Shown: positions 1-11,849 of the stretch, piece after piece | Position numbering within the stretch: the first letter of the stretch is position 1 | Layout: each line of letters starts with the position of its first letter | Assembly: GCF_001640805.2 (NCBI RefSeq) | Contig: NC_066856.1 | Coordinates: 4,681,377-4,745,376 of the forward strand | Origin: Lates calcarifer | Lineage: Eukaryota > Chordata > Actinopteri > Centropomidae | DNA length: 64,000 nucleotides | Direction: 5' to 3' | The notes under the pieces: model-generated | What the model saw: the letters and a program-made list of their open reading frames with translations, nothing else | What the model was told of the DNA's origin: nothing | Database searches by the model: none | Made by a program: the position numbers and the translations under genes

Positions 1-2660
1 TAATATTTATGCACAAGTCTGTTGAGTTTACAAGGAAGCGCATGTGATGATGTGCACATGGAAACGCATTAGCCTCCTGCTCTTCCGGAGGAAGAATTGT
101 TCTGCCTGAGCTCATCTGTAGTTATGGGGATAAATACAACTGCATTCATGTCAAAGATACCATAATTTTGAGTCTAAAAATTGTAAACACCATTCACATC
201 AACATCCACTTGTAATTACGACTAAGAAACTGAAAAAAATGTGGTTGCTAATTTGCAAGTGCTTGAGAAGCAAACATGAATGCCTCATTTCAGCCAAAGT
301 CTGCTAAGGTAATTAATGCCACAGCTGATCAAGAGCTACTGCATATTGTCAATACACTCTGCAATCAATCAGCTGTCTTCAGTTTTCTGATGATGTATAT
401 TTACAGGTTGTAATCATGGGAATTTCTTTTTTCCATCTCTATGATCTATCTCACATGATGTTACTGTGCTATTATTTGTTACAGGTTTAGTCTGACACAT
501 GTCAGACACGTGTCTGTGTGTGTTTTTGTACTAAGGTCAGAACGAACCTTTCTGCTCAAGTTGAAATATAGAGTAAGGCTCTACGCTTCGCTAGCAGCTC
601 TGTACAGCAGTGCATAGGCTCAAACCTAATATCTTTTTCACTATAATACACTAATATGTTGAGGCCGATGGGAATGTCATCAGTTTTGCAGGTATTTGGT
701 CGATCTGACAAATTTGGACCTGATGCTGGCTCCAGGGATCAACAAAGCGACTCTTCCTTTGTGGCCTCTGATTATCTGTACCAAATTCGATGGGAATAAA
801 TTCAATAGCTGTTAAAATATTTCACTCCACACCATCTGTTGGTGCAACTTGATGGAAAATCAAGGGATCACCAAAGTCATTACAATTTATTCTCTGAGTA
901 AACAAAAAATATGGATAATAATTAGTTGCCTTGAGTGTGCAGATCTACAGATAACAAAATCAGTTGCAAAAAGATTTGTGTGGCTTTAGTCATTTCACTG
1001 AATTGAGGCTCAAGGCCCCAGCTAGCTATAGGCGTACCTCCGCTATTTTCCCTCTAATGTGTGGGTTTGTCATAACCACCACCACCACCACTTGTACTGC
1101 CTTCTTAGAAATGGATAAAATGACATCAGCTTCAGCTAAATTGAAGGAGTGCTTGTTCAAGGCGGGCCTTGTCATAGCTGGTTTTAGGCTCATGAACATT
1201 CACACAATAAGCCTCTTGAAACCCTGTGGAAACCACCCAGCTCTGGTGAAATAATTTCAAAGCTTCGTCCATTATATTGCATTATTACAGCCACTTTACA
1301 GTATGAAATGTTAAAGCAATTATGTTAAAATCTAAAAATGGAGTAAAAAATGGAATGGAAATGGAATAAAATTACATTAGCTGAAGACCATGTGGCAATT
1401 CAGATGACCTACATTTGTAAATACATAAGGATTCAGCCATTTCATTTCATGACACTGTTCTCACTGTTTCTTTAATGGCACCAACATTCCTGTGTTTTTA
1501 CTGCTGCTGGAGTGAGCAGATAATTTGATGACTGATGAGAGTTATTCAGAAGGACTGGGTACACTTCCAGTATTTGCGTGCATCCGTGTAGAGGTTGGCT
1601 GTAAATTCTGAGCTGCCACACTTCCTATTAAAATATATCTGATGGCATTCACGGCGTCAGTATTACTTTCACAGCTAATCTGCCAAACTGATAAGGTGAG
1701 GAAGTGAGTGTCTTACAGACAGAGAGCAAGTGGGATGACACTAACAGACTCTCTATTTAATCAATGGTCTGTACTATCTCAACCCCCTCATTCAAACAGC
1801 TGCTGCCTTGCCGCCAACAAAAATCAGATATATTTGCATAAACACCTTATCATTTAATTACAGCTGAGAGTTCTCCAATCATGCCCCAAGATTAGCCTTT
1901 TGTGGAGGCCTCGGTGACTAAAATGATGAAAAGCTGGGAAACGGTGTTTAAATGAAGAATACATATATATATATCTACATTGCATTATATATTGCAGGAT
2001 ATTGGAAATAACTAAAGTGCATGGATGTATCTGGAAAAATTCCCAGTGGCCAAATATGTGTAGGCAAAAAATTAGGATGTGTACAAGTCTACAACGGTCA
2101 CAGAGAGGATAAAGGCAAATAAAAATGCTTGTATGGGATATTGTCTGATAATGTTGTCTGCATCCACTGGATATGTTTCTCTTTTTCTTTTAGTCATTGC
2201 TGTGCAGAATTTGTTTTTATTTTAACCAGTGCAGCAGTGGCATTATAGCTTGCACAACCTCTCATTGCAACCCAGTCTCCTACAAATGACATATACTGTG
2301 GGTTTGGTGATTTTTGGTTTGTGCTCTTTTTGCTGGTATGAAGTGGGCGGCGTTCCTTTGAGAAAAAAAAAGAAAAAAAATCACCTTATTCCTCCCCTCG
2401 AACATCACCACAACTGAATCAGACTGCATGATTCTCTCTTAATGAGGAGAAAGACACCTTGCAAACATTCACACAAACTTCACCCTGGGCAGACTGCACC
2501 ACATTTCCACCTAAACAACAGGCACAAAAACAGCTAAATCTGGGTTTTTGGCCCTTAACATTGCAAAGAATTATGTTTTTTCTGTAAACATACCTACAAA
2601 ATGTGCGCTTATGTATTCCATTCACCCATGGCAACAGAAACATTTTTAAGAATAATGATT
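1..2660. other. Non-coding stretch, no gene seen
   Basis: AT-rich unique sequence. The longest open frame (964-1254, 96 codons) owes its length partly to a run of ACC triplets at about 1075-1091 and has no recognisable domain. Bases 1845-1870 pack a GATA-type TTATC, a TTTAATTA homeodomain-type core and a CAGCTG E-box into about 25 bp, as developmental enhancers often do. That is inference only. A-rich runs at 2362-2380 are simple sequence. Confidence 0.5.
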
Positions 2661-2703
2661 TTTGTGATGTCTCTCAGCTGAAAAAAACATGACTGAATGA
2701 ATT

Positions 2704-3120
2704 TTGGGAGGAGGAGGAGGACACCACCAGCCTTAAGAGAAAGCTGACCCAGGTCCAGGAGGATCTGGAGAATTCTCAATGTCGGTGGGATGAGGAAGAC
2801 CAATCCTCTGGCTGAGAGGAAAGAAGAAACCTGCAGCCTGATACAAAAGATAACCCAGGTCAAGGAAGAGCTGAACAAGGAAAGACTCCAGTGGCAGGAG
2901 GAACGCAGACTCCTGGAGTCTGTCATCGTTTCAACAGGCTCTCCAAAAAAAAAAAAGAGAAAGAAAATGTGAGGAGGAACTCATAGGAAGGCTGACACAG
3001 CTTGAAGATCAAATCAGTGATTTGCAGGTGAAAAAACCAAAAAGATCTCTGGAGAGATGGTTCCTCCAGGTCTTTAGGAGAACTAGAGAGACCCAACCTG
3101 ACTCTGATCTGAACTGATAT
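2704..3120 (+). pseudogene. Decayed coiled-coil gene, copy A (5'-truncated)
   Basis: Reading + strand frames from about 2704 gives heptad-rich text: WEEEEDTTSLKRKLTQVQE, then DLENSQCRWDEED. A 2-base loss near 2785-2795 breaks the frame, and the next frame continues with AERKEETCSLIQKITQVKEEL and then ERLQWQEERRLLESV. A poly(A) run near 2945 breaks it again. The last part reads CEEELIGRLTQLEDQ, ISDLQVKKPKRSLERWFLQ and VFRRTRETQPDSDLN to a TGA at about 3118. The same coil units and the same C-terminal basic segment (KKPKRSL...FLQVFRRTR) occur in copy B at 39.07-39.96 kb. Copy A lacks the N-terminal half seen there. No splice sites are needed to align the two, so they may be processed copies or come from an intronless or mobile family. 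I do not recognise the parent gene. The fragment is not expected to make protein. Confidence 0.7.
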
Positions 3121-3575
3121 CACTGAAATCTAACCCTTCCTCCTACTCTCTCTCTCTCTTTCTTTACACCCCAACTCCATCACCCTCTGCCCCCAGTCCC
3201 TTCCCCTAACCAACCCCCCTCCACCCCCCTTTCACAGCAGCACAGGGGTCTCAGTCACCAGGACTGCAGACTAACAGAACTAAGAAGAAGAAGTTGGTTT
3301 AGCAGCATCCTCTTTCTGTGAGTTTTGCATGTTCTCCCCTGTGTCTGTGTAGGTTTTTCTCCAGGTACTCCGGTTTCTTCCCACAATAAAAAATAACACA
3401 AAAAAAGTTTCATTGTGACTCAAACTCAACATGAAGGAATTTGAGTGACATGAAGCAAACATGAAGCAATGGCTTCCGTACAAAATCCATACATTAATGT
3501 AGCATATGCTCATTAGAATAAAGTGCAAAAACAATAAAGGTACAGAATTTTTCATTAAAGGTTTTGCAGAGAAAA
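3121..3575 (+). repeat. 3' flank of duplicated block, copy A
   Basis: Homology with copy B continues past the coding remnant. Both share the sequence around GGACTGCAGACTAACAGAAC (3260 region), a fragment of the common fish repeat (TTTTGCATGTTCTCCCC ... GTACTCCGGTTTCTTCCCAC, 3325-3385), an A-rich stretch, CTCAACATGAAGGAATTTGAG (about 3426-3446), and CATTAAAGGTTTTGCAGAGA near 3552-3572. Copy A also has a pyrimidine-rich tract (3140-3235) that is missing from copy B. It looks like an old 3' untranslated region duplicated together with the gene. Confidence 0.7.
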
Positions 3576-3639
3576 AAATGGAAAATAAAATGCTTGAAAA
3601 TAAAAACATCATTTATGAAGAGGTGACTGCACAGGTTGA

Positions 3640-5610
3640 AACCAGAGGTGACGCCTCAGAGCACAGCCCCTGATCGTGGATGGAATATGCAGACCTGTTC
3701 CCTCAGTAAATTACAATGATCTCTGACAACAGAAAACTCAAAGCACTTGGCTATGGTTAAATAAGCATCATCATGTTGGGCATTGTTTCTGTATTTATAT
3801 CAAACCAAAGTGTTTTGTGTAGCCTAAACCTGACTAGTAGAACAGAAGATCTTGACCCTAGTCTCTAGTGTCAAAGTCCTGCATTTTTGTACTCCCACAA
3901 ACCACTCTGACTTTCTCCTTGGCTATCTACATATAACTTGCAGTACAAGAATGTAGCACTGTGGGTTGAAAAAACATTGCCAGTCAACATAATCCATGCA
4001 GTAATTATGTTTTCTCTTTAATCTATATAAATCCAGTTTTATAAGACCAGTTCAACTGTGACCCAAGGTAACTTTTTATTATTCAGATCTGTTTTTTATC
4101 CACTCATGTGCATAAGTACATAATTATGTATAAACCTGTGAGCTCTGTCAAAACATCTCTGAGTGCGCAAGGGTACAGTGGCTGAACAGATCCAATGTAG
4201 ATACTGACAGAGGATTACAGCTGCTGTTGCTGTTGTTGCAGACAAGGTACACACAATCCCACATAAAGCCAGAGCCACACATCACCCACATTACACATGT
4301 GGAGGAATGGCATCAACACATTTTCTGTATCATCAGCCATCTGCATATCATTGAATATAAGGAGGAATATAATGATATTGGAATTCTGCCAGCTCCAACA
4401 CCTAAGTTATTCTTTTCTTGTGTGCATGACAACTAAAGGACTTGAGAATTCAGAATGTGATGATGCCATTTCTCCACATTTTTAATGCTGACTTGACAGG
4501 CCTGTATCTTCTAAGATCCAACAGTAAGTAGATTTTCATGTCTGTCATAAAGCCTGATGTTTATGGAGAAGAGTAATCGGTCACAGATGATATGACAAAC
4601 TATATGTGCATATTTTTGAAAAAAAAACAGCAGAATAAAATCTTTTAGTTATTTATGAGTGTGCAAGAAAACATGTGTATGATGTATCATTGATGTCCTA
4701 TGATGTCAATATGATGCAGCCTACTGGGTATGAAAATCAGAGCAATATTGTACCATTCATAATGGAGGACACTTGGGGAAGCAGTGATAAATTAAGTATG
4801 TAAGAAAATGATTTACATGTATTTCTTAATTCATTTTATTGGCATTGCTTTTATGGTGTCAAAACACTGAGTGATGTTTATACAATCACAGAGTCAGGTG
4901 GAATCAATCAAATCAAAAGTTGTGTCTGAATCAATAATGATAATGTAATAAATAATGAGATGGCTGTTTTTCAACCAAGTAAACAGAATAACGGGGCTGC
5001 TTGTAAATGTAGTTTTACTTTCTACTGATAATAGAACATCATACTATAACTGACATAAAGGCAAGTACATGTGCAGCACATCTGATCATTAAGTTTAAGG
5101 TGATTTTTTTCCCATACGTTACCGATTCTCTCCTGTGCCTTGTGTGCAAGAAAATGAATATTGTGGGAACACTTTAGAACCCAAACCTGGTATCTGTGAT
5201 TTTCAGATGAAAGAGTGATATCCACATTATCTACAACCCCATTTTGAATCCTTCTTAAAAACTCATGCGATATGACACCTATCATTTTTTAAAGACTCAG
5301 TTGGTTTTGATTTTCACTTGAACTTAATGTTCTAGCACATCAAAATAAAGCTACAGAGGCTACAGTGATTTTCACCTGTATTTTTTATCATTCATCTTTT
5401 TTTTTTTTAATATATATATTTTATTATCAGTTCCTGGACTGAAAAGGGACAATAGAAAGTATTGTGATTTCATATGATAATGGCTTGTTCTTAATGTTAA
5501 ATAAAGATCTTTCCCTTGATTTTACTCACATGTAACTTGCTGTACCCTTTGTGGCCACATCTTAATCAATATACATAACTTTAAAATAGCTTATTTTCAG
5601 TTTATCTCTT
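3640..5610. other. Non-coding stretch
   Basis: AT-rich sequence with only short chance frames (largest 87 codons on the minus strand at 5022-5285). A small CTG/TTG-rich patch lies at 4216-4240. I recognise no element here. Confidence 0.5.
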
Positions 5611-5619
5611 CCTCTGTCT

Positions 5620-5740
5620 CTCACCACTAATGTCTTGCTCAAGAGCACTACTTCATGAGGACAGGAGGAGCAGGGCATCAAACCACCAACCCTGCAATGA
5701 ATGGACAATCTACTCTAATTGCCACCTCAATACACATTAT
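5620..5740 (+). repeat. Fish interspersed repeat fragment
   Basis: The wording TCTTGCTCAAGAGCACT, then GCAGGGCATCAAACCACCAA and CCCTGCAATGAATGGACAA, resembles a widespread fish repeat that contains 'cttgctcaagggcact ... ggatcgaaccaccaaccctgc'. It is a decayed fragment without visible ends. The family is recalled, not searched. Confidence 0.4.
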
Positions 5741-6011
5741 CATTGTCATGCAACTTTAACTTAGACAGCTAATGTACAGAAACTCTTCATCAGGTGATAC
5801 AAAACCATGAAACCATTAAAATGCTACACAATAAATATTTACATGTGTCTGAAACCAGTACTAGAATGACCACCTTTATGTCATCTCACTGGTACTGACC
5901 TCTCAATGGTAAACTAATGCTATAAAGGACTTTTGCCTATATTAATATTAAATATTAAATACTAAATAATATTAAATATTGAAATACAGTCTGTGAAATG
6001 CAGTTCAAACA

Positions 6012-6013
<2 letters not shown>

Positions 6014-6075
<62 letters not shown>
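6014..6075. repeat. (AT)n microsatellite, 62 bp
   Basis: Uninterrupted alternating AT over 62 bases, flanked by unique sequence. Confidence 0.97.
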
Positions 6076-6081
<6 letters not shown>

Positions 6082-6394
6082 GTTTTTGTAATATCTTGTA
6101 ACATGTAACATTTTGACTAAATATTGACCACATTCTTTTTACATTTGCAATTGTCAAACCAATTGACTTCAATGCAAAACTCACTCCTTTGCTCCATGAA
6201 GTTTAATTTAAAACCATTCTACATATACTCTGTGTTTCTTAGCAGCAAGAAACAAAATTCCTCTAGATAATTTCATGGTTTCAAAAGATTTATTTAATGT
6301 GCATTTGTGATTACAATGTCAGATATCACGCCCTGCATATTTCATTTTAAAATCTTGTGGATTTTGGTCAGAAGTGGAAGATTAATACTGTTTT

Positions 6395-6510
6395 TTCCTG
6401 ACCCTGGTGGCCTTCAGGTTAAGACACTCACCATATCTTTATCTCTCACTCAGCTCATTGTCTCTCTGCTCTCTACTGTCCAATAGTGCATATAATACTC
6501 AAAAACACAG
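6395..6510 (+). repeat. Possible decayed SINE-like repeat
   Basis: The order CCTGACCCTGGTGGCC, GTTAAGACACTCACCAT, a CT-rich tract, then CTCTCTACTGTCCAATA resembles a common fish SINE-type repeat ending in 'ctactgtccaataaaggc'. The promoter-like part is too decayed to show A and B boxes. Weak assignment. Confidence 0.35.
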
Positions 6511-6671
6511 ATCTTATACTGTAAACCATTTCAGATCAGTGTGTTGAGATTGAATATCATAATCTATATTCTGCTGATGGAGAAGACAATCACTTATAGT
6601 GATCAATCAAACCATGTAGGTTTGATTTCAGATGTGGTGGGACACAAAGAAGGGTTAAAAATAATGACAGA

Positions 6672-6673
<2 letters not shown>

Positions 6674-6713
<40 letters not shown>
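6674..6713 (+). repeat. Poly(A) tract, 40 bp
   Basis: A pure run of 40 A. It could be a retroposon tail, but no recognisable retroposon body lies just upstream and no flanking target duplication was seen. Confidence 0.95.
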
Positions 6714-6714
<1 letters not shown>

Positions 6715-6719
6715 ATACT

Positions 6720-8140
6720 TCAAAAGGGCCCTGTGCTTTACCACCCCACCAGACTACTGGCTTAAATATGCAGAGCAGGTGAAGTGTTAGATCAGCCCTC
6801 AGTAGCATCTGCAGGTCAGGACAGGGTACCCTGTGCGTAGCCTGTGAGGCAAAACCCAAGCAAAAAAAGACTCACTGCACTTTCGCTGCTTGTTAAGGAG
6901 GTATTGTTGAGTAGATACGCAGGGCGATGTAGATGCATATATTAACATATTTACTGACTCAACTATTCAATCATCTGAAAACTATAAAAGTGAGGGAAAG
7001 GCAAAAAGTAAGAATTTGGAAAGAGAGGGGGGGCATGTTTTGCCCATCTGACTGGAAATTACACCTTTGAAAAAAAAGGTACTCATTGTGAATTAGTTCT
7101 GTCATGATGAAGCAGCAAATTTAGCAGGCTGGGAATATCCACAATTCAAGCACAAAGGTTAGACAGTGAATATTTGGCACTGCACTGAATCTTTCCCCAC
7201 AGGAAAGTCAAGCAGCTTGTTGCCTCCACTTGTTTGACAGTTTTACACCAGGAAGTCAATGCTGAGAGCTGTAATCTAAATTGTTGACCATTTAGTTTTG
7301 GGAATTATCCCAGTTGGCATCAGTGGAGTATTATTTCTGCAGAGAAAACCACAGATATCTCCCACTCTGATCAATGCCTACTGTGCATTCAATCAAAAGC
7401 ATGCGTCCATTCCACTCAAGGCACAAAGCAATTACAAATGGCTGCAAGTGGATTGAAACAGGGAAGAGCTGTAGTGGCGGCTGCTGCAAATGGATTCACT
7501 TTTAAGCTGAAATTAATGGACCCCCTGGCTCGATAAAAATTATATTTCATAATGTATTTTCACAATAACCTCCTGTGAGCTGAATCCAGACATCTTATTT
7601 GGCAAACATTGCTGGTCGCCTTTAGGCTTCTAAGAGGAATAATCAAGGAATAATACAAAGGAAGGTTTTCTAACACACTGCAGTCAGACAGACAAGTAGA
7701 GATGGAATGAGTGCAGGGATTATTCTTTGTTGATTTAATCTTTAATAAAATGTAAAGGAAACTAAACATAAATACAAAACTTTTGATCTTATTTGCTCTT
7801 TTAATATACATGATTAAAGCTACCGCAGTAGCAAAGCTAGAAATATTGTGATGGGTGGGCACAAGAATAACTGCAATCTGTAAGTCTGAAATAAACCCAG
7901 AAGAGGCTAATTCTGTTGAATTAAATCATTCATCATCATCAATATTAAATATCCCTAATAAGATAACAGGTGTTATATTCTAGGCAACTTACACTACACA
8001 GAAAGTTCTTCATAAATTGCAACACCAGAATGAGCCAAAACTGCAAATGCAAGCAGCAGCTACATAAACTCATATACAGCAGCTAATTAAACACAGAGAC
8101 TGTCTTCCTATTAAAAAAAATGAGCCCACAGTTCAACTGT
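6720..8140. other. Non-coding stretch with a possibly conserved block
   Basis: No gene is seen. Bases about 7200-7560 are balanced in composition, free of recognisable repeats and dense in short factor-like motifs (AATTA cores, CAGCTG/CATCTG-type boxes). That is the look of a conserved non-coding element, but it cannot be proven from one sequence. Confidence 0.35.
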
Positions 8141-8149
8141 GTAAGTAGC

Positions 8150-8410
8150 TTATTATGACCCACGTTATGTTTTAGATTGACAAAAGTCAAATTTTTCACA
8201 CAGGAAACCACAATGTTATCTCTTAAATCTATGACCATTCCACAACCTTAAACGTGTTTATCATTATAACCATGATCATAGAGGTTCTCTTACCCTAAGA
8301 TCTTTTTCCAACCAACCTAACCAAGTAGTTTTTGTGCCTAAACCTAATCAAACCATGTCCATTACACAACCGTAACTTTGTGTCAACAAATGACTGCCAG
8401 CCAAAAGCTA
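8150..8410 (-). repeat. Candidate interspersed repeat ('CCTAAACCTAA..' type)
   Basis: The segment contains CAACCTAACCAAGTAG and TTTTTGTGCCTAAACCTAAT, the reverse complement of the fish repeat phrase 'ttaggtttaggcacaaaaacnacttggttagg'. The ends are not visible. A shorter relative in the opposite orientation lies at 17565-17625. Confidence 0.4.
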
Positions 8411-8419
8411 CTGACAAAA

Positions 8420-9930
8420 TGTAAAAACATACCTTTCCTTATCAGTTAGTGTTTGTGTAGTAGGGAATGGCTGAATTTAGGCTGACAAGCTGATTCAATT
8501 ATTGCTCAGAGGTCACTATCGGGCAGGACATCTGTCACATAGACCGGATCCGACCTTAGAGGCATAGAGGGTTTGGGAAGCAGGTGAGTTCAGTGTGCTG
8601 TGAGCCGGGCTGGCTGATTAACACTGTGTCCACACAGGAGGAATGGCATGAGCAGCACGTTAACAGCATCAGCAGCAGCGTCACTGCTCCATCTGTGTCT
8701 ACACAGGATGCTTTCAGGCCAGGGGTGTACTGGGAAAGCAATTCAACCCTTACTTACGTACTTGTCCGCTGGGACTGGTGTGTATGTGTGTGTTAATGTT
8801 AACACAGATTAGCTAACTTGGTGGTGATTGGCCAGTGAGTCCATTCCCAGAGCACATGAGGCACACTATGACGCACAGCCCAAATGACATGCTTCATAAA
8901 GAGACAGACAGGGCCAGTAAAAACGTTATGGTTTTTTTTGACAGTCCACCGGCCAATGATTCAAAAGCTGCAATGAGCTAAAAACCAGAACAATGATCTG
9001 TAGAATTACAAAAAAAAAAAAAAAAAAACACTGATTTGATTCTTTGTGAGTATAAAAATATTCATTAAGTGATGACTTCTAATGTCTTTGGTTCCTCAGG
9101 CCAGTTTCCATATGTACAAAACATTACCTTCAAATCTAAGGGATATTACCATAAAATGTACAGAGCATGTCCATGTTCCAGTGTCCTCTACAGTTTTTGC
9201 CACTCAGATGACAAATTAACATGAAAAACAATCCCATGAAACCCTGTCTCCAAAAATGTACATTCATGTACGGAGAAAGTGCAACAGCAAAGATCACGGT
9301 CCAGTTTACTGCAGAAAAAGTTCCCAGTGACTGCAGACACAACATGTTAATTTCCATTTAACAAACACCTTTCCCAACTCTGGTGTGCCAGTCATGTGCT
9401 TTGTATGCCCGCCTTCACACTTCAGTGTAATCCAGCCAGTGAATATGTTCACTTTCCAACAATATATTACAGCGTGATTGTACCTTTTCGAATAACGACT
9501 AATGGTTAAGTGTTAAGAGTAGTAAAATCATATGTATGGTGATCATACTATCTGACAGTTTACTATTATATATGTAAAGAGGATTGTGGCCTCCAAGGGT
9601 CAGGCCGCTAGCAAGGCTTTACAAAGTTTCCTTTATGTGCAACTGCATGGGAACTTTAATCACAAAAATAAGCAGACATAATGAAAAAAGTTTTGCACTT
9701 CTGATAGTGCTATCACTAGCACAGTCGGAAAGCATTCATACAGTTTTTATGAATAGACGGAGGATGGATACAGCCGACAGTTTAATGTGCTGAGAAGGGA
9801 GTTCAACCCAGCTCTTCTGAACCTGCTCTTCTCTGGGGAAGAACACAAATATACAGCAAAGTAATATACCAATATTAATATATGGCATGACAAATATTAA
9901 TATACGCAGAACACCAAATATTAATATATT
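8420..9930. other. Non-coding stretch
   Basis: No gene is seen. It includes an A-run at 9010-9028 and two imperfect direct repeats of TGTCCACACAGGA / TGTCTACACAGGA, near 8628 and 8697. All frames are under 75 codons. Confidence 0.5.
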
Positions 9931-9936
9931 GCATCT

Positions 9937-9995
<59 letters not shown>

Positions 9996-10013
9996 ATATA
10001 TACATATATATAT
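9937..10013. repeat. Imperfect (AT)n tract
   Basis: About 77 bp of alternating AT with a few slips (TATAATATAT, TATTATATAT, TACATATA). Confidence 0.95.
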
Positions 10014-10055
10014 AAGGATAAGCGGTATAGATAATGGATGGATGGGTGGGTGTAG
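10012..10055 (+). repeat. 3' tail of common fish repeat
   Basis: AAGGATAAGCGGTATAGATA followed by ATGGATGGATGGGTGGGTG is the characteristic end of the abundant fish repeat seen at greater length at 13.7-14.06 kb. Only the tail remains, directly after the (AT)n tract. Confidence 0.55.
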
Positions 10056-10089
10056 TTCGAACTGTTAAAATGTGATATAAGTTATTCAT

Positions 10090-11700
10090 TTGTGCATACA
10101 GTATGCATAAAATATGCCATTAGAACTGGTAATATGATTTTTTTTCTCCAAAAGAACTCAATCTGAAATAGAGATTGACCATGCCTTGGTCCATTAGCTC
10201 TGACATACTACATAGTATTTCCTATTAGTCTCTAACATATGATTTTACATGTGTTTGTTGCTCTCTCCCTGGTGCGTAATCTTTTTAATATTAACCTGTA
10301 AGCTCCATATATAAAGTTGTGAATGATATGATAATTCAATGTGGCAAAAAATGTTAATATTGTGATGGTCTGTTGATCCAGCAGATGACATCAGATTGAG
10401 TCGACAGGAATATATAAACAGTGTGGTTAAGTTTGTTTCATAACAACATGCAGCGACACAACTTTTTCCCTGAAACACAGTAAAAAAAACAAAAAAAACA
10501 ACAACAACAACAACAAAAAAAACCCTATGAAGTGATGGATCCAGCTCCAGCAGTTACAATATGTCAAGTATTTTCTTTGGTATCACTTCTGCAAACATGT
10601 CAGTTAAGTCAACAGAGAAACACAAGATTTCTTTAATCATCTCACCATGAAGGAAACACCTCAAAGTTCACTTTTGGATTGATCTTTCTATGCATCTGCC
10701 AGAACAGCAAGATACAGAATATACCTGCAGTTCCACCTTGATCTTTTGAATTAATAATCAAGCTTCAGCGGCTCACTCTGTATTTCATCCTTATTCGTAG
10801 TATTATGTAAGTGCTCCTAAAGCCAGCATTTCACTTCCAGCAGTCACTTGGTCTATCTGGCCATGCAGAACTTTAGTCCATGAGCAGGTAGTCAGAAAAC
10901 TAATGACTAGATTTCTATGTTCATTACCAGGTTCCATATGATAATGTTGATGTTTTGACTCATACTGTTCTACAGAAACATCAGCAGATGTTTTACGTTT
11001 GTGTTTTTCTCCCCACTTCCTGTTTCACATGCATCTCCGCTTCCGTGTCCGCACAAAGGAGCGAAAGAGCCGCAGAAGAGACAAGTGGACAATTTACCGT
11101 TAAGTGTAAGAAAAGGTCCAATAAGCATTGCAAATCTCTGTAAATCACAGGTGGCCCCCTAACATCTGAAAGTTAAATCAAATTATCAGTGTTTTTTAAG
11201 GGCACTATCTGCCAATGGTCTGCCTCCTCTGGCATCTGTATATAAGGGAAGAACCCTGGCCCATATGCATACATTTTAATGGTTACATCATGCAACACTA
11301 GAAGACCTGGATTAATAATTTAATCATCAAAACCGTTAGATTCCTGAACAGTTTCACTCCTTCAACCAAACATTCACTCTCTTCTTGGATACCCTTTACT
11401 ATATTTCTTTGACTGACACTTGAAGGTCCCTCCCCTCATTAACAGCTCTTCCGTATTCTGTTTCAAGAGAATTATGTCTAATTAGCAAAGGTAGATGTTG
11501 TCAACATGAGGAGGTTCCTACACCATTCAGGTTAGAATAAATGCTTTGAAGAAAACATGGGGAGGTGTTTCCAAAACTGAGACACCAACTCATACTATTC
11601 AGAGAACTGGGGTTATGCAAATAGGCTACAATAGTGTTGCAAACCCTTTCATCATTTATTCCACATCAAACACATGCACTGATCTTTGAGATTAGAGACT
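10090..11700. other. Non-coding stretch
   Basis: No gene is seen. An A-rich tract with (CAA)n lies at 10481-10522. The frame at 10955-11143 (62 codons) is short and featureless. Confidence 0.5.
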
Positions 11701-11701
11701 A

Positions 11702-11732
11702 TATACTGATCAGCCACAATATTAAAGAAGTT

Positions 11733-11780
<48 letters not shown>

Positions 11781-11840
11781 ATAATGAATTTTATATATAT
11801 ACCGATCAGCAACAACATTAAAACTGGTGGCTGATCAATG
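11702..11840. mobile_element. Tc1/mariner inverted-repeat remnant around (AT)n
   Basis: TACTGATCAGCCACAATATT (from about 11704) and ATACCGATCAGCAACAACAT followed by TAAAACTGGTGGCTGATCAAT (about 11800-11836) are forms of the terminal repeat of fish Tc1-like elements ('tacaccgatcagccacaacattaaaacc'). The two TIR copies at the right are in opposite orientation and almost touch. The left copy is separated from them by a pure (AT)n tract at 11737-11776. No transposase is left. This is probably a collapsed, internally deleted copy. Confidence 0.7.
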
Positions 11841-11849
11841 TATCTTTAT

